From Diplolepis rosae (lineage: Eukaryota > Arthropoda > Insecta > Hymenoptera > Diplolepididae), in NCBI GenBank assembly GCA_030998225.1, contig JAPYXD010000519.1:682001-746000 (forward strand): 64,000 nt of DNA, read 5' to 3'. The position numbers and the translations under genes are program-made. The notes under the pieces were generated by a model. That model was not told the origin of the DNA and ran no database searches. It was given only the letters and a program-made list of their open reading frames with translations. Shown piece by piece: positions 50,801 to 63,770 of the stretch (position 1 is its first letter; the number at the start of each line of letters is the position of its first letter).

Positions 50801-52431
50801 AAAAATATGTTTCTGCCCGGATCCTATCTGGTTTTACGTAAGGCAGTTGGTGTCTTGTTAATTTTTAAACTAAAAGTGAATCTGCTACCCGGCCTTACCA
50901 AGTTACTATCTGGCATTAGGATCCAGAAATTAAAATGCAAAAATATGTTTCTGCCTGGATCCTATCTGGTTCTATGTAAGGCAGTTGGTGTCATGTTAAT
51001 TTTCAAGATGAAAGTAAATCAGCTACCCGCCCTTACTATATTCCTATCTGACATTAGGATCCAGAAATTAAAATGCAAAAATATGTTTCTGCCCGGATCC
51101 TATCTGGTTTTATTTATGGCAGTTGGTGCCTTGTGAATTTTCAAGATGAAAGTAAATCTACTACCTGCCATAACCAGTGTCCTATCTGGCGTTGGGATCC
51201 AGAAAATAGAATAGAAAAATATGTTTCTACCCGGTTCCTATCTGGTTATATGTTAGGCAGTTGGTGTCTTGTTAATATTTAAACTAAAAGTGATATCTGC
51301 TACCCGGCCTTAGCTCCTTACTATCTGGCATTAGGATCCAGAAATTAAAATGCAAAAATATGTTTCTGCCCGGATCATATCTGGTTTTATGTAAGGCAGT
51401 TGATTTCTTGTGAATTTTCAAGATGAAAGTAAATCTGCCTCCTGCCGTAACCAGGGTCCTATCTGGCGTTGGGATCCAGAAAATAGAATAGAAATATATG
51501 TTTCTACCCGGATCCTATCTGGTTATATGTAAGGCAGTTGGTGTCTTGTTAATTTTTAAGCTGAAAGTGAATCTGCTACCCGGCCTTACCAAGTTACTAT
51601 CTGGCATTAGGATCCCGAAATGAAAATGCAAAAATATGTTTCTGCCCGGATCCTATCTGGTTTTATGTAAGGCAGTTGGTGTCTTGTTAGTTTTCAAGAT
51701 GAAAGTAAATCTGCTACTCGGCATAACCAGGGTCCTATCAGGCATTATGGTCCAGAAAATGGAATACAAAAATATGTTTCAACCCGGGTCCTATCTGCGT
51801 TTCTGTAAGGCAGTTTGCGTCTTGTGAAATTTTAAGATAAAAGTAAATCTGCTACCCGGCCTTCCCTCGTTACTATCTGGCATTAGGATCCAGAAATAAA
51901 AAGGCAAAAATATGTTTCTGCCTGGATCCTATCTGGTTCTATGTAAGGCAGTTGGTGTCTTGTGAATTTTCAAGATGAACGTAAATCTGCTACCTGCATA
52001 AACTAGGGTCCTATCTGGCATTAGGAGCCAGAAAATAGAATACAAGAATATGCTTCTACCCGGATCCTATCTGGTTATATGTAAGGCAGTTGGTGTCTTG
52101 TTAGTTTTTAAGCTGAAAGTGAATCTGCTATCTGCCATAACCAGGGACCTATCTGGCATTAGGATCCAGAAATTAAAATGCAAAAATATGTTTCTGCCCG
52201 GATCCTATCTGGTTATATGTAAGGCAGTTGGTGTCTTGTTAATTTTTAAGCTGAAAGTGAATCTGCTACCCGGCCTTACCAAGTTACTATCTGGCATAAG
52301 GATCCAGAAATTAAAATGCAAAAATATGTTTCTGCTCGGATCCTATCTGGTTTTATGTAAGGCTGTTGGTGTCTCGTAAATTTTCAAGATAAATTAAATC
52401 TTCTACCCGGCCTTACCTCGTTACTATCTGG
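47864..52431 (+). repeat. 4.57-kb duplication (offset 5,938 bp), copy 1
   Basis: 4,568 bp, about 33 monomers, repeated at 53802-58369 with a constant offset of 5,938 bp (43 monomers plus 4 bp) at every marker I checked. Only a handful of differences were noticed, for example TCGTTAATTTTC versus TCGTAAATTTTC, CCTTACTATA versus CCTTAATATA, and AAATATATG versus AAATATGTG near 51505. The shared rarity CCTATCTAGTTCTG confirms the left part. This is the most recent large event visible in the window. Confidence 0.92.
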
Positions 52432-53801
52432 AATTAGGATCCAGAAATTAAAATGTAAAAATATGTTTCTGCCTGTATCCTATCTGGTTCTATGTAAGGC
52501 AGTTGGTGACTTGTTAATTTACAAGATGAAAATAAATCTGCTACCCGGCATAACCAGGGTACTATCTGGCATTATGGTCCAGAAAATGGAATACAAAAAT
52601 ATGTTTCTACCCGGGTCCTATCTGCGTATCTGTAAGGCAGTTCGCGTCTTGTGAATTTTTGAGATAAAACTAAATCTGCTACCCGGCCTTACCAAGTTAC
52701 TATCTGGCATTAGGATCCAGAAATAAAAAGGCAAAAATATGCTTCTGCCTGGATCCTATCTGGTTCTGTGTAATGCAGTTGGTGTCTTGTGAATTTTCAA
52801 GCTGAAATTAAATCTGCTACCTGCATAAACCAGGGTCCTATCTGGCATTAGGATCCAGAAAATAGAATACAAAAATATTCTTCTACCCGGATCCTATCTG
52901 GTTTTATGTAAGGCAGTTGGTGTCTTGTTAATTTTTAAGCTGAAAGTGAATCTGCTAACCGGCCTTACCAAGTTACTATCTGGCATTAGGATCCAGAAAT
53001 TAAAATGCAAAAATATGTTTCTGCCCGGATACTATTTGGTTTTATGTAAGGCAGTTGGTGTCTTGTTAATTTTCAAAGATGAAAGTAAATCAGCTACCCG
53101 GCCTTACTATATGCCTATCTGGCATTAGGATCCAGAAATTAAAATGCAAAAATATGTTTCTGCCCGGATCCTATCTGGTTTTATGTAAGGCAGTTGGTGT
53201 CTTGTGAATTTTCAAGATGAAAGTAAATCTGTTACCTGCCATAACCAGGGTCCTATCTGGCGTTGGGATCCAGAAAATACAATAGAAAAATATGTTTCTA
53301 CCCGGATCCTATCTGGTTATATGTTAGGCAGTTGGTGTCTTGTTAATTTTTAAACTAAAAGTGATATCTGCTACCCGGCCTTACCAAGTTACTATCTGGC
53401 ATTAGGATCCAGAAATGAAAATGCAAAAATATGTTTCTGCCCGGATCCTATTTGGTTTTATTTATGGCAGTTGGTGCCTTGTGAATTTTCAAGATGAAAG
53501 TAAATCTACTACCTGCCATAACCAGTGTCCTATCTGGCATTAGGATCCAGAAATTAAAATGCAAAAATATGTTTCTACCCGGATCCAATCTGGTTATATG
53601 TAAGGCAGTTCACGTCTTGTGAAATTTTAAGCTGAAAGTAAATCTGCTACCTGCCATAACCAGGGTCCTATCTGGCGTTGGGATCCAGAAAATAGAATAG
53701 AAAAATATGTTTCTACCCGGTTCCTATCTGGTTATATGTTAGGCAGTTGGTGCCTTGTGAATTTTCAAGATAAAAGTAAATCTGCTACCCGGCCGTCCCT
53801 C
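52432..53801 (+). repeat. Mosaic spacer between the 4.57-kb copies
   Basis: From 52432 to about 53075 it follows 48428-49070 (offset 4,004; shared AATTAGGATCC then AAAATGTAAAAATATG). From about 52925 to 53745 it follows 46710-47530 (shared CAAAGATGAAAG and GTTACCTGCC). The spacer is thus assembled from two other parts of the B array. Confidence 0.8.
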
Positions 53802-56800
53802 GTTACTATCTGGCATTAGGATCCAGAAATAAAAAGGCAAAAATATGTTTCTGCCTGGATCCTATCTAGTTCTGTGTAAGGCAGTTGGTGTCTTGTGAAT
53901 TTTCAAGCTGAAATTAAATCTGCTACCTGCATAAACCAGGGTCCTATCTGGCATTAGGATCCAGAAAATAGAATACAAAAATATTCTTCTACCCGGATCC
54001 TATCTGGTTATATGTAAGGCAGTTGGTGTCTTGTTAGTTTTTAAGCTGAAAGTGAATCTGCTACCTGCCATAACCAGGGACCTATCTGGCGTTGGGATCC
54101 AGAAAATAGAATAGAAAAATATGTTTCTACCCGGATCCTATCTGGTTATATGTTTGGCAGTTGGTGTCTTGTTAATTTTTAAACTAAAAGTGAATCGGCT
54201 ACCCGGCCTTACCAAGTTACTATCTGGCATTAGGATCCAGAAATTAAAATGCAAAAATATGTTTCTGCCCGGATCCTATCTGGTTTTTAGTAAGGCAGTT
54301 TGCGTCTTGTGAATTTTTGAGATAAAAGTAAATCTGCTACCTGGCCATACCTCGTTACTATCTGGAATTAGGATCCAGAAATTAAAATGTAAAAATATGT
54401 TTCTGCCTGTATCCTATCTGGTTCTATGTAAGGCAGTTGGTGACTTGTTAATTTACAAGATGAAAATAAATCTGCTACCCGGCATAACCAGGGTACTATC
54501 TGGCATTATGGTCCAGAAAATGGAATACAAAAATATGTTTCTACCCGGGTCCTATCTGCGTATCTGTAAGGCAGTTCGCGTCTTGTGAATTTTTGAGATA
54601 AAACTAAATCTGCTACCCGGCCTTACCAAGTTACTATCTGGCATTAGGATCCAGAAATAAAAAGGCAAAAATATGCTTCTGCCTGGATCCTATCTGGTTC
54701 TGTGTAATGCAGTTGGTGTCTTGTGAATTTTCAAGCTGAAATTAAATCTGCTACCTGCATAAACCAGGGTCCTATCTGGCATTAGGATCCAGAAAATAGA
54801 ATACAAAAATATTCTTCTACCCGGATCCTATCTGGTTTTATGTAAGGCAGTTGGTGTCTTGTTAATTTTGAAGCTGAAAGTGAATCTGCTAACCGGCCTT
54901 ACCAAGTTACTATCTGGCATTAGGATCCAGAAATTAAAATGCAAAAATATGTTTCTGCCCGGATACTATTTGGTTTTATGTAAGGCAGTTGGTGTCTTGT
55001 TAATTTTCAAATATGAAAGTAAATCAGCTACCCGGCCTTACTATATGCCTATCTGGCATTAGGATCCAGAAATTAAAATGCAAAAATATGTTTCTGCCCG
55101 GATCCTATCTGGTTTTATGTAAGGCAGTTGGTGTCTTGTGAATTTTCAAGATGAAAGTAAATCTGCTACCTGCCATAACCAGGGTCCTATCTGGCGTTGG
55201 GATCCAGAAAATACAATAGAAAAATATGTTTCTACCCGGATCCTATCTGGTTATATGTTAGGCAGTTGGTGTCTTGTTAATTTTTAAACTAAAAGTGATA
55301 TCTGCTACCCGGCCTTACCTACTTACTATCTGGCATTAGGATCCAGAAATTAAAATGCAAAAATATGTTTCTGCCCGGATCCTATTTGGTTTTATTTATG
55401 GCAGTTGGTGCCTTGTGAATTTTCAAGATGAAAGTAAATCTACTACCTGCCATAACCAGTGTCCTATCTGGCATTAGGATCCAGAAATTAAAATGCAAAA
55501 ATATGTTTCTACCCGGATCCAATCTGGTTATATGTAAGGCAGTTCACGTCTTGTGAAATTTTAAGCTGAAAGTGAATCTGCTACCCGGCCTTACCAAGTT
55601 ACTATCTGGCATTAGGATCCAGAAATTAAAATGCAAAAATATGTTTCTGCCCGGATCCTATCTGGTTTTGTGTAAGGCTGTTGGTGTCTCGTAAATTTTC
55701 AAGATAAAAGTAAATCTGCTACCCGGCCTTACCTCGTTACTATCTGGCATTAGGATCCAGAAATAAAAAGGCAAATATATGTTTCTGCCTGCATCCTATC
55801 TGGTTCTATGTAAGGCAGTTGGTGACTTGTTAATTTACAGGATGAAAATAAATCTGCTACCCGGCATAACCAGGGTACTATCTGGCATTATGGTCCAGAA
55901 AATGGAATACAAAAATATGTTTCTACCCGGGTCCTATCTGCGTATCTGTAAGGCAGTTCGCGTCTTGTGAATTTTTGAGATAAAACTAAATCTGCTACCC
56001 GGCCTTACCAAGTTACTATCTGGCATTAGGATCCAGAAATAAAAAGGCAAAAATATGCTTCTGCCTGGATCCTATCTGGTTCTGTGTAATGCAGTTGGTG
56101 TCTTGTGAATTTTCAAGCTGAAATTAAATCTGCTACCTGCATAAACCAGGGTCCTATCTGGCATTAGGATCCAGAAATTAAAATGCAAAAATATGTTTCT
56201 ACCCGGATCCAATCTGGTTATATGTAAGGCAGTTCACGTCTTGTGAAATTTTAAGCTGAAAGTGAATCTGCTACCCGGCCGTACCAAGTTACTATCTGGC
56301 ATTAGGATCCAGAAATTAAAATGCAAAAATATGTTTCTGCCCGGATCCTATCTGGTTTTGTGTAAGGCTGTTGGTGTCTCGTAAATTTTCAAGATAAAAG
56401 TAAATCTGCTACCCGGCCTTATCTAGTTACTATCTGGCATTAGGATCCAGAAATAAAAAGGCAAATATATGTTTCTGCCTGCATCCTATCTGGTTCTATG
56501 TAAGGCACTTGGTGTCTTGTGAATTTTTAAGTTGAACGTAAATCTGCTACCTGCATAAACCAGTGTCCTATCTGGCATTAGTATCCAGAAAATAGAATAC
56601 AAAAATATGCTTCTACCCGGATCCTACCTGGTTATATGTAAGGCAGTTAGTGTCTTGTTAGTATTTAAGCTGAAAGTGAATCTGCTACCCAGCCTTACCA
56701 AGTTACTATCTGGCATTAGGATCCAGAAATTAAAATGCAAAAATATGTTTCTGCCCGGATCCTATCTGGTTTTACGTAAGGCAGTTGGTGTCTTGTTAAT

Positions 56801-58369
56801 TTTTAAACTAAAAGTGAATCTGCTACCCGGCCTTACCAAGTTACTATCTGGCATTAGGATCCAGAAATTAAAATGCAAAAATATGTTTCTGCCTGGATCC
56901 TATCTGGTTCTATGTAAGGCAGTTGGTGTCATGTTAATTTTCAAGATGAAAGTAAATCAGCTACCCGCCCTTAATATATTCCTATCTGACATTAGGATCC
57001 AGAAATTAAAATGCAAAAATATGTTTCTGCCCGGATCCTATCTGGTTTTATTTATGGCAGTTGGTGCCTTGTGAATTTTCAAGATGAAAGTAAATCTACT
57101 ACCTGCCATAACCAGTGTCCTATCTGGCGTTGGGATCCAGAAAATAGAATAGAAAAATATGTTTCTACCCGGTTCCTATCTGGTTATATGTTAGGCAGTT
57201 GGTGTCTTGTTAATATTTAAACTAAAAGTGATATCTGCTACCCGGCCTTAGCTCCTTACTATCTGGCATTAGGATCCAGAAATTAAAATGCAAAAATATG
57301 TTTCTGCCCGGATCATATCTGGTTTTATGTAAGGCAGTTGATTTCTTGTGAATTTTCAAGATGAAAGTAAATCTGCCTCCTGCCGTAACCAGGGTCCTAT
57401 CTGGCGTTGGGATCCAGAAAATAGAATAGAAATATGTGTTTCTACCCGGATCCTATCTGGTTATATGTAAGGCAGTTGGTGTCTTGTTAATTTTTAAGCT
57501 GAAAGTGAATCTGCTACCCGGCCTTACCAAGTTACTATCTGGCATTAGGATCCCGAAATGAAAATGCAAAAATATGTTTCTGCCCGGATCCTATCTGGTT
57601 TTATGTAAGGCAGTTGGTGTCTTGTTAGTTTTCAAGATGAAAGTAAATCTGCTACTCGGCATAACCAGGGTCCTATCAGGCATTATGGTCCAGAAAATGG
57701 AATACAAAAATATGTTTCAACCCGGGTCCTATCTGCGTTTCTGTAAGGCAGTTTGCGTCTTGTGAAATTTTAAGATAAAAGTAAATCTGCTACCCGGCCT
57801 TCCCTCGTTACTATCTGGCATTAGGATCCAGAAATAAAAAGGCAAAAATATGTTTCTGCCTGGATCCTATCTGGTTCTATGTAAGGCAGTTGGTGTCTTG
57901 TGAATTTTCAAGATGAACGTAAATCTGCTACCTGCATAAACTAGGGTCCTATCTGGCATTAGGAGCCAGAAAATAGAATACAAGAATATGCTTCTACCCG
58001 GATCCTATCTGGTTATATGTAAGGCAGTTGGTGTCTTGTTAGTTTTTAAGCTGAAAGTGAATCTGCTATCTGCCATAACCAGGGACCTATCTGGCATTAG
58101 GATCCAGAAATTAAAATGCAAAAATATGTTTCTGCCCGGATCCTATCTGGTTATATGTAAGGCAGTTGGTGTCTTGTTAATTTTTAAGCTGAAAGTGAAT
58201 CTGCTACCCGGCCTTACCAAGTTACTATCTGGCATAAGGATCCAGAAATTAAAATGCAAAAATATGTTTCTGCTCGGATCCTATCTGGTTTTATGTAAGG
58301 CTGTTGGTGTCTCGTAAATTTTCAAGATAAATTAAATCTTCTACCCGGCCTTACCTCGTTACTATCTGG
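53802..58369 (+). repeat. 4.57-kb duplication (offset 5,938 bp), copy 2
   Basis: Second copy of 47864-52431. Left edge: CCGTCCCTC against CCTTACCAA in copy 1, just before GTTACTATCTGG. Right edge: after TTACTATCTGG, where copy 2 reads CATTAGG and copy 1 reads AATTAGG. Confidence 0.92.
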
Positions 58370-58919
58370 CATTAGGATCCAGAAAATACAATTCATAAAT
58401 ATGTTTCTACCCGGATCATATCTGGTTATATGTAAGGCAGTTGGTGTCTTGTGAATTTTCAAGATGAAAGTAAATCTGCTACCTGCCATAACCAGGGTCC
58501 TATCTTGCGTTGGGATCCAGAAAATAGAATAGAAAGATATGTTTCTTCACGGATCCTATCTGGTTATATGTTAGGCAGTTGGTGTCTTGTTAATTTTTAA
58601 TCTAAAAGTGATATCTGCTACCCGGCCTTACCAAGTTACTATCTGGCATTAGGATCCAGAAATTAAAATGCAAAAATATTTTTGAGCCCGGATCATATCT
58701 GGTTTTATGTAAGGCTGTTGGTGTCTCGTAAATTTTCAAGATAAAAGTAAATCTGCTACCCGGCCTTACCAAGTTACTATCTGGCATTAGGATCCAGAAA
58801 TTAAAATGCAAAAATATTTTTGAGCCCGGATCATATCTGGTTATATGTAAGGCAGTTGGTGTCTTGTGAATTTTCAAGATGAAAGTAAATCTGCTACCTG
58901 CCATAACCAGGGACCTATC
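58370..58919 (+). repeat. Subfamily B satellite with TTTTTGAGCCC variants
   Basis: Only B monomers. Two units carry the rare AATATTTTTGAGCCCGGATC (about 58675 and 58813), exactly one monomer apart, so a single-unit duplication is visible. No gene is seen; the minus-strand open frame 58602-59087 runs through it. Confidence 0.8.
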
Positions 58920-60180
58920 TGGCGTTGGGATCCAGAAAATAGAATAGAAAGATATGTTTCTACCCGGATCCAATCTGGTTATATGTAAGGCAGTTGGTGT
59001 CTTGTTAGTTTTTAAGCTGAAAGTGAATCTGCTACCCGGCCTTACCAAGTTACTATCTGGCATTAGGATCCAGAAATTAAAATGCAAAAATATGTTTCTG
59101 CTCGGATCCTATCTGGTTTTATGTAAGGCTGTTGGTGTCTCGTAAATTTTCAAGATAAAAGTAAATCTTCTACCCGGCCTTACCTCGTTACGATCTGGCA
59201 TTAGGATCCAGAAAATACAATTCATAAATATGTTTCTACCCGGATCATATCTGGTTTTACGTAAGGCAGTTGGTGTCTTGTTAATTTTTAAACTAAAAGT
59301 GAATCTGCTACCCGGCCTTACCAAGTTACTATCTGGCATTAGGATCCAGAAATTAAAATGCAAAAATATGTTTCTGCCTGGATCCTATCTGGTTCTATGT
59401 AAGGCAGTTGGTGTCATGTTAATTTTCAAGATAAAAGTAAATCAGCTACCCGGCCTTACTATATTCCTATCTGGCATTAGGATCCAGAAATTAAAATGCA
59501 AAAATATGTTTCTGCCCGGATCCTATCTGGTTTTATTTATGGCAGTTGGTGCCTTGTGAATTTTCAAGATGAAAGTAAATCTACTACCTGCCATAACCAG
59601 GGTCCTATCTTGCGTTGGGATCCAGAAAATAGAATAGAAAGATATGTTTCTACCCGGATCCAATCTGGTTATATGTAAGGCAGTTGGTGTCTTGTTAGTT
59701 TTTAAGCTGAAAGTGAATCTGCTACCCGGCCTTACCAAGTTACTATCTGGCATTAGGATCCAGAAATTAAAATGCAAAAATATGTTTCTGCTCGGATCCT
59801 ATCTGGTTTTATGTAAGGCTGTTGGTGTCTCGTAAATTTTCAAGATAAAAGTAAATCTTCTACCCGGCCTTACCTCGTTACTATCTGGCATTAGGATCCA
59901 GAAAATACAATTCATAAATATGTTTCTACCCGGATCATATCTGGTTTTCTATAAGTCAGCTGGCTTCTTGTGAATTTTAGAGAAAAAAGTAAATCTGCTA
60001 CCCAACCATACTTCTTTCTTATCTGACATTAGGATCCAGAAATTAAAATGCAAAAATATGTTTTTAGTTGGATCCTATCTGGTTTTTTGTAAGGCAGTTC
60101 GCGTCCTGTGAATTTTTGGGATAAAAGTAAATCTGCTACCCGGCCTTACCTCGTTACTATCTGGCATTAGGATCCAGAAA
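58920..60180 (+). repeat. 1.26-kb duplication (offset 3,590 bp), copy 1
   Basis: Repeats at 62510-63770 with offset 3,590 bp (26 monomers plus 2 bp). Shared rarities are TTTCTGCTCGGATCC, TTGCGTTGGGATCC, CTTCTTTCTTATCTGACATT and TGTTTTTAGTTGGATCC. Within it, 58920-59230 also recurs five monomers later (690 bp) at 59610-59920. Confidence 0.88.
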
Positions 60181-60199
60181 TAAAAAGGCAAATATATGT

Positions 60200-61090
60200 T
60201 TCTGCCTGGATCCTATCTGGTTCTGTGTAATGCAGTTGGTGTCTTGTGAATTTTCAAGCTGAAATTAAATCTGCTACCTGCATAAACCAGGGTCCTATCT
60301 GGCATTAGGATCCAGAAAATAGAATACAAAAATATTCTTCTACCCGGATCCTATCTGGTTTTATGTAAGGCAGTTGGTGTCTTGTTAATTTTTAAGCTGA
60401 AAGTGAATCTGCTAACCGGCCTTACCAAGTTACTATCTGGCATTAGGATCCAGAAATTAAAATGCAAAAATATGTTTCTGCCCGGATACTATTTGGTTTT
60501 ATGTAAGGCAGTTGGTGTCTTGTTAATTTTCAAAGATGAAAGTAAATCAGCTACCCGGCCTTACTATATGCCTATCTGGTATTAGGATCCAGAAATTAAA
60601 ATGCAAAAATATGTTTCTGCCCGGATCCTATCTGGTTTTATGTAAGGCAGTTGGTGTCTTGTGAATTTTCAAAATGAAAGTAAATCTGCTACCTGCCATA
60701 ACCAGGGTCCTATCTGGCGTTGGGATCCAGAAAATACAATAGAAAAATATGTTTCTACCCGGATCCTATCTGGTTATATGTTAGGCAGTTGGTGTCTTGT
60801 TAATTTTTAAACTAAAAGTGATATCTGCTACCCGGCCTTACCTACTTACTATCTGGCATTAGGATCCAGAAATTAAAATGCAAAAATATGTTTCTGCCCG
60901 GATCCTATTTGGTTTTATTTATGGCAGTTGGTGCCTTGTGAATTTTCAAGATGAAAGTAAATCTACTACCTGCCATAACCAGTGTCCTATCTGGCATTAG
61001 GATCCAGAAATTAAAATGCAAAAATATGTTTCTACCCGGATCCAATCTGGTTATATGTAAGGCAGTTCACGTCTTGTGAAATTTTAAGCT
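60200..61090 (+). repeat. Repeat of 54.7-55.6 kb (offset 5,523 bp)
   Basis: Variants match in order those at about 54677-55567: TGTAATGCAGTTGG, AATATTCTTCTACCC, GGATACTATTTGG, CCTACTTACTATC, TTTATTTATGGCAG and GTTCACGTCTTGTGAAA. The offset is 40 monomers plus 3 bp. Confidence 0.8.
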
Positions 61091-61569
61091 GAAAGTGAAT
61101 CTCTTACCCGGCCTTACCAAGTTACTATCTGGCATTAGGATCCTGAAATAAAAAGGCAAATATATGTTTCTGCCCGGATCCTATCTGGTTTTGTGTAAGG
61201 CTGTTGGTGTCTCGTAAATTTTCAAGATAAAAGTAAATCTTCTACCCGGCCTTACCTCTTTACTATCTGCCATTAGGATCCAGAAAATACAATTCATAAA
61301 TATGTTTATACCCGGATCATATCTGGTTTTCTATAAGTCAGCTGGCTTCTTGTGAATTTTAGAGAAAAAAGTAAATCTGCTACCCACCCATTCTTCTTTC
61401 TTATCTGACATTAGGATCCAGAAATTAAAATGCAAAAATATGTTTTTAGTTGGATCCTATCTGGTTTTTGTAAGGCAGTTCGCGTCCTGTGAATTTTTGG
61501 GATAAAAGTAAATCTGCTACCCGGCCTTACCTCGTTACTATCTGGCATTAGGATCCAGAAATAAAAAGG
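61091..61569 (+). repeat. Subfamily B satellite with the TTTTTAGTTGG unit pair
   Basis: Only B monomers. It holds another copy of the rare pair ATAAGTCAGCTGGCTTC then CTTTCTTATCTGACATT, also seen near 42.7, 60.0 and 63.6 kb. No gene is seen. Confidence 0.8.
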
Positions 61570-62509
61570 CAAATATATGTTTCTGCCTGGATCCTATCTG
61601 GTTCTATGTAAGGCACTTGGTGTCTTGTGAATTTTCAAGTTGAACGTAAATCTGCTACCTGCATAAACCAGTGTCCTATCTGGCATTAGTATCCAGAAAA
61701 TAGAATACAAAAATATGCTTCTACCCGGATCCTACCTGGTTATATGTAAGGCAGTTGGTGTCTTGTTAGTTTTTAAGCTGAAAGTGAATCTGCTACCCGG
61801 CCTTACCAAGTTACTATCTGGCATTAGGATCCAGAAATTAAAATGCAAAAATATGTTTCTGCCCGGATCCTATCTGGTTTTACGTAAGGCAGTTGGTGTC
61901 TTGTTAATGTTTAAACTAAAAGTGAATCTGCTACCCGGCCTTACCAAGTTACTATCTGGCATTAGGATCCAGAAATTAAAATGCAAAAATATGTTTCTGC
62001 CTGGATCCTATCTGGTTCTATGTAAGGCAGTTGGTGTCATGTTAATTTTCAAGATGAAATTAAATCAGCTACCCGGCCTTACTATATTCCTATCTGACAT
62101 TAGGATCCAGAAATTAAAATGCAAAAATATGTTTCTGCCCGGATCCTATCTGGTTTTATTTATGGCAGTTGGTGCCTTGTGAATTTTCAAGATGAAAGTA
62201 AATCTACTACCTGCCATAACCAGTGTCCTATCTGGCGTTGGGATCCAGAAAATAGAATAGAAAAATATGTTTCTACCCGGTTCCTATCTGGTTATATGTT
62301 AGGCAGTTGGTGTCTTGTTAATATTTAAACTAAAAGTGATATCTGCTACCCGGCCTTACCTCCTTACTATCTGGCATTAGGATCCAGAAATTAAAATGCA
62401 AAAATATGTTTCTGCCCGGATCATATCTGGTTTTATGTAAGGCAGTTGGTTTCTTGTGAATTTTCAAGATGAAAGTAAATCTGCCTCCTGCCGTAACCAG
62501 GGTCCTATC
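61570..62509 (+). repeat. Repeat of 56.5-57.4 kb (offset 5,108 bp)
   Basis: Matches in order the variants at about 56462-57401 and therefore also those near 50.5-51.4 kb: CATTAGTATCCAG, GGATCCTACCTGG, GGTTTTACGTAAGG, GTGTCATGTTAATTTTC and CTGCCTCCTGCCGTAACC. The offset is 37 monomers plus 2 bp. Confidence 0.82.
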
Positions 62510-63770
62510 TGGCGTTGGGATCCAGAAAATAGAATAGAAATATATGTTTCTACCCGGATCCAATCTGGTTATATGTAAGGCAGTTGGTGTCTTGTTAGTT
62601 TTTAAGCTGAAAGTGAATCTGCTACCCGGCCTTACCAAGTTACTATCTGGCATTAGGATCCAGAAATTAAAATGCAAAAATATGTTTCTGCTCGGATCCT
62701 ATCTGGTTTTATGTAAGGCTGTTGGTGTCTCGTAAATTTTCAAGATAAAAGTAAATCTTCTACCCGGCCTTACCTCGTTACTATCTGGCATTAGGATCCA
62801 GAAAATACAATTCATAAATATGTTTCTACCCGGATCATATCTGGTTTTACGTAAGGCAGTTGGTGTCTTGTTAGTTTTTAAGCTGAAAGTGAATCTGCTA
62901 CCCGGCCTTACCAAGTTACTATCTGGCATTAGGATCCAGAAATTAAAATGCAAAAATATGTTTCTGCCTGGATCCTATCTGGTTCTATGTAAGGCAGTTG
63001 GTGTCATGTTAATTTTCAGGATAAAAGTAAATCAGCTACCCGGCCTTACTATATTCCTATCTGGCATTAGGATCCAGAAATTTAAATGCAAAAATATGTT
63101 TCTGCCCGGATCCTATCTGGTTTTATTTATGGCAGTTGGTGCCTTGTGAATTTTCAAGATGAAAGTAAATCTACTACCTGCCATAACCAGGGTCCTATCT
63201 TGCGTTGGGATCCAGAAAATAGAATAGAAAGATATGTTTCTACCCGGATCCAATCTGGTTATATGTAAGGCAGTTGGTGTCTTGTTAGTTTTTAAGCTGA
63301 AAGTGAATCTGCTTCCCGGCCATACCAAGTTACTATCTGGCATTAGGATCCAGAAATTAAAATGCAAAAATATGTTTCTGCTCGGATCCTATCTGGTTTT
63401 ATGTAAGGCTGTTGGTGTCTCGTAAATTTTCAAGATAAAAGTAAATCTTCTACCCGGCCTTACCTCGTTACTATCTGGCATTAGGATCCAGAAAATACAA
63501 TTCATAAATATGTTTCTACCCGGATCATATCTGGTTTTCTATAAGTCAGCTGGCTTCTTGTGAATTTTAGAGAAAAAAGTAAATCTGCTACCCACCCATA
63601 CTTCTTTCTTATCTGACATTAGGATCCAGAAATTAAAATGCAAAAATATGTTTTTAGTTGGATCCTATCTGATTTTTTGTAAGGCAGTTCGCGTCCTGTG
63701 AATTTTTGGGATAAAAGTAAATCTGCTACCCGGCCTTACCTCGTTACTATCTGGCATTAGGATCCAGAAA
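62510..63770 (+). repeat. 1.26-kb duplication (offset 3,590 bp), copy 2
   Basis: Second copy of 58920-60180. It ends after GATCCAGAAAT, where copy 2 continues TAAAATGCAAAA and copy 1 continues AAAAAGGCAAAT. Confidence 0.88.

Noticed and set aside
50669..51136. 155-codon open frame as a possible gene for a small hydrophobic repeat protein
   Set aside because: It is satellite translated in phase; copies at 56607 and 61715 lie in duplicated blocks, and other monomers carry stops or indels in the same frame. There is no promoter context or codon constraint.
58602..59087. 161-codon minus-strand open frame
   Set aside because: It overlaps plus-strand frames in the same monomers and has the same 46-codon period. 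It is a by-product of the repeat length.
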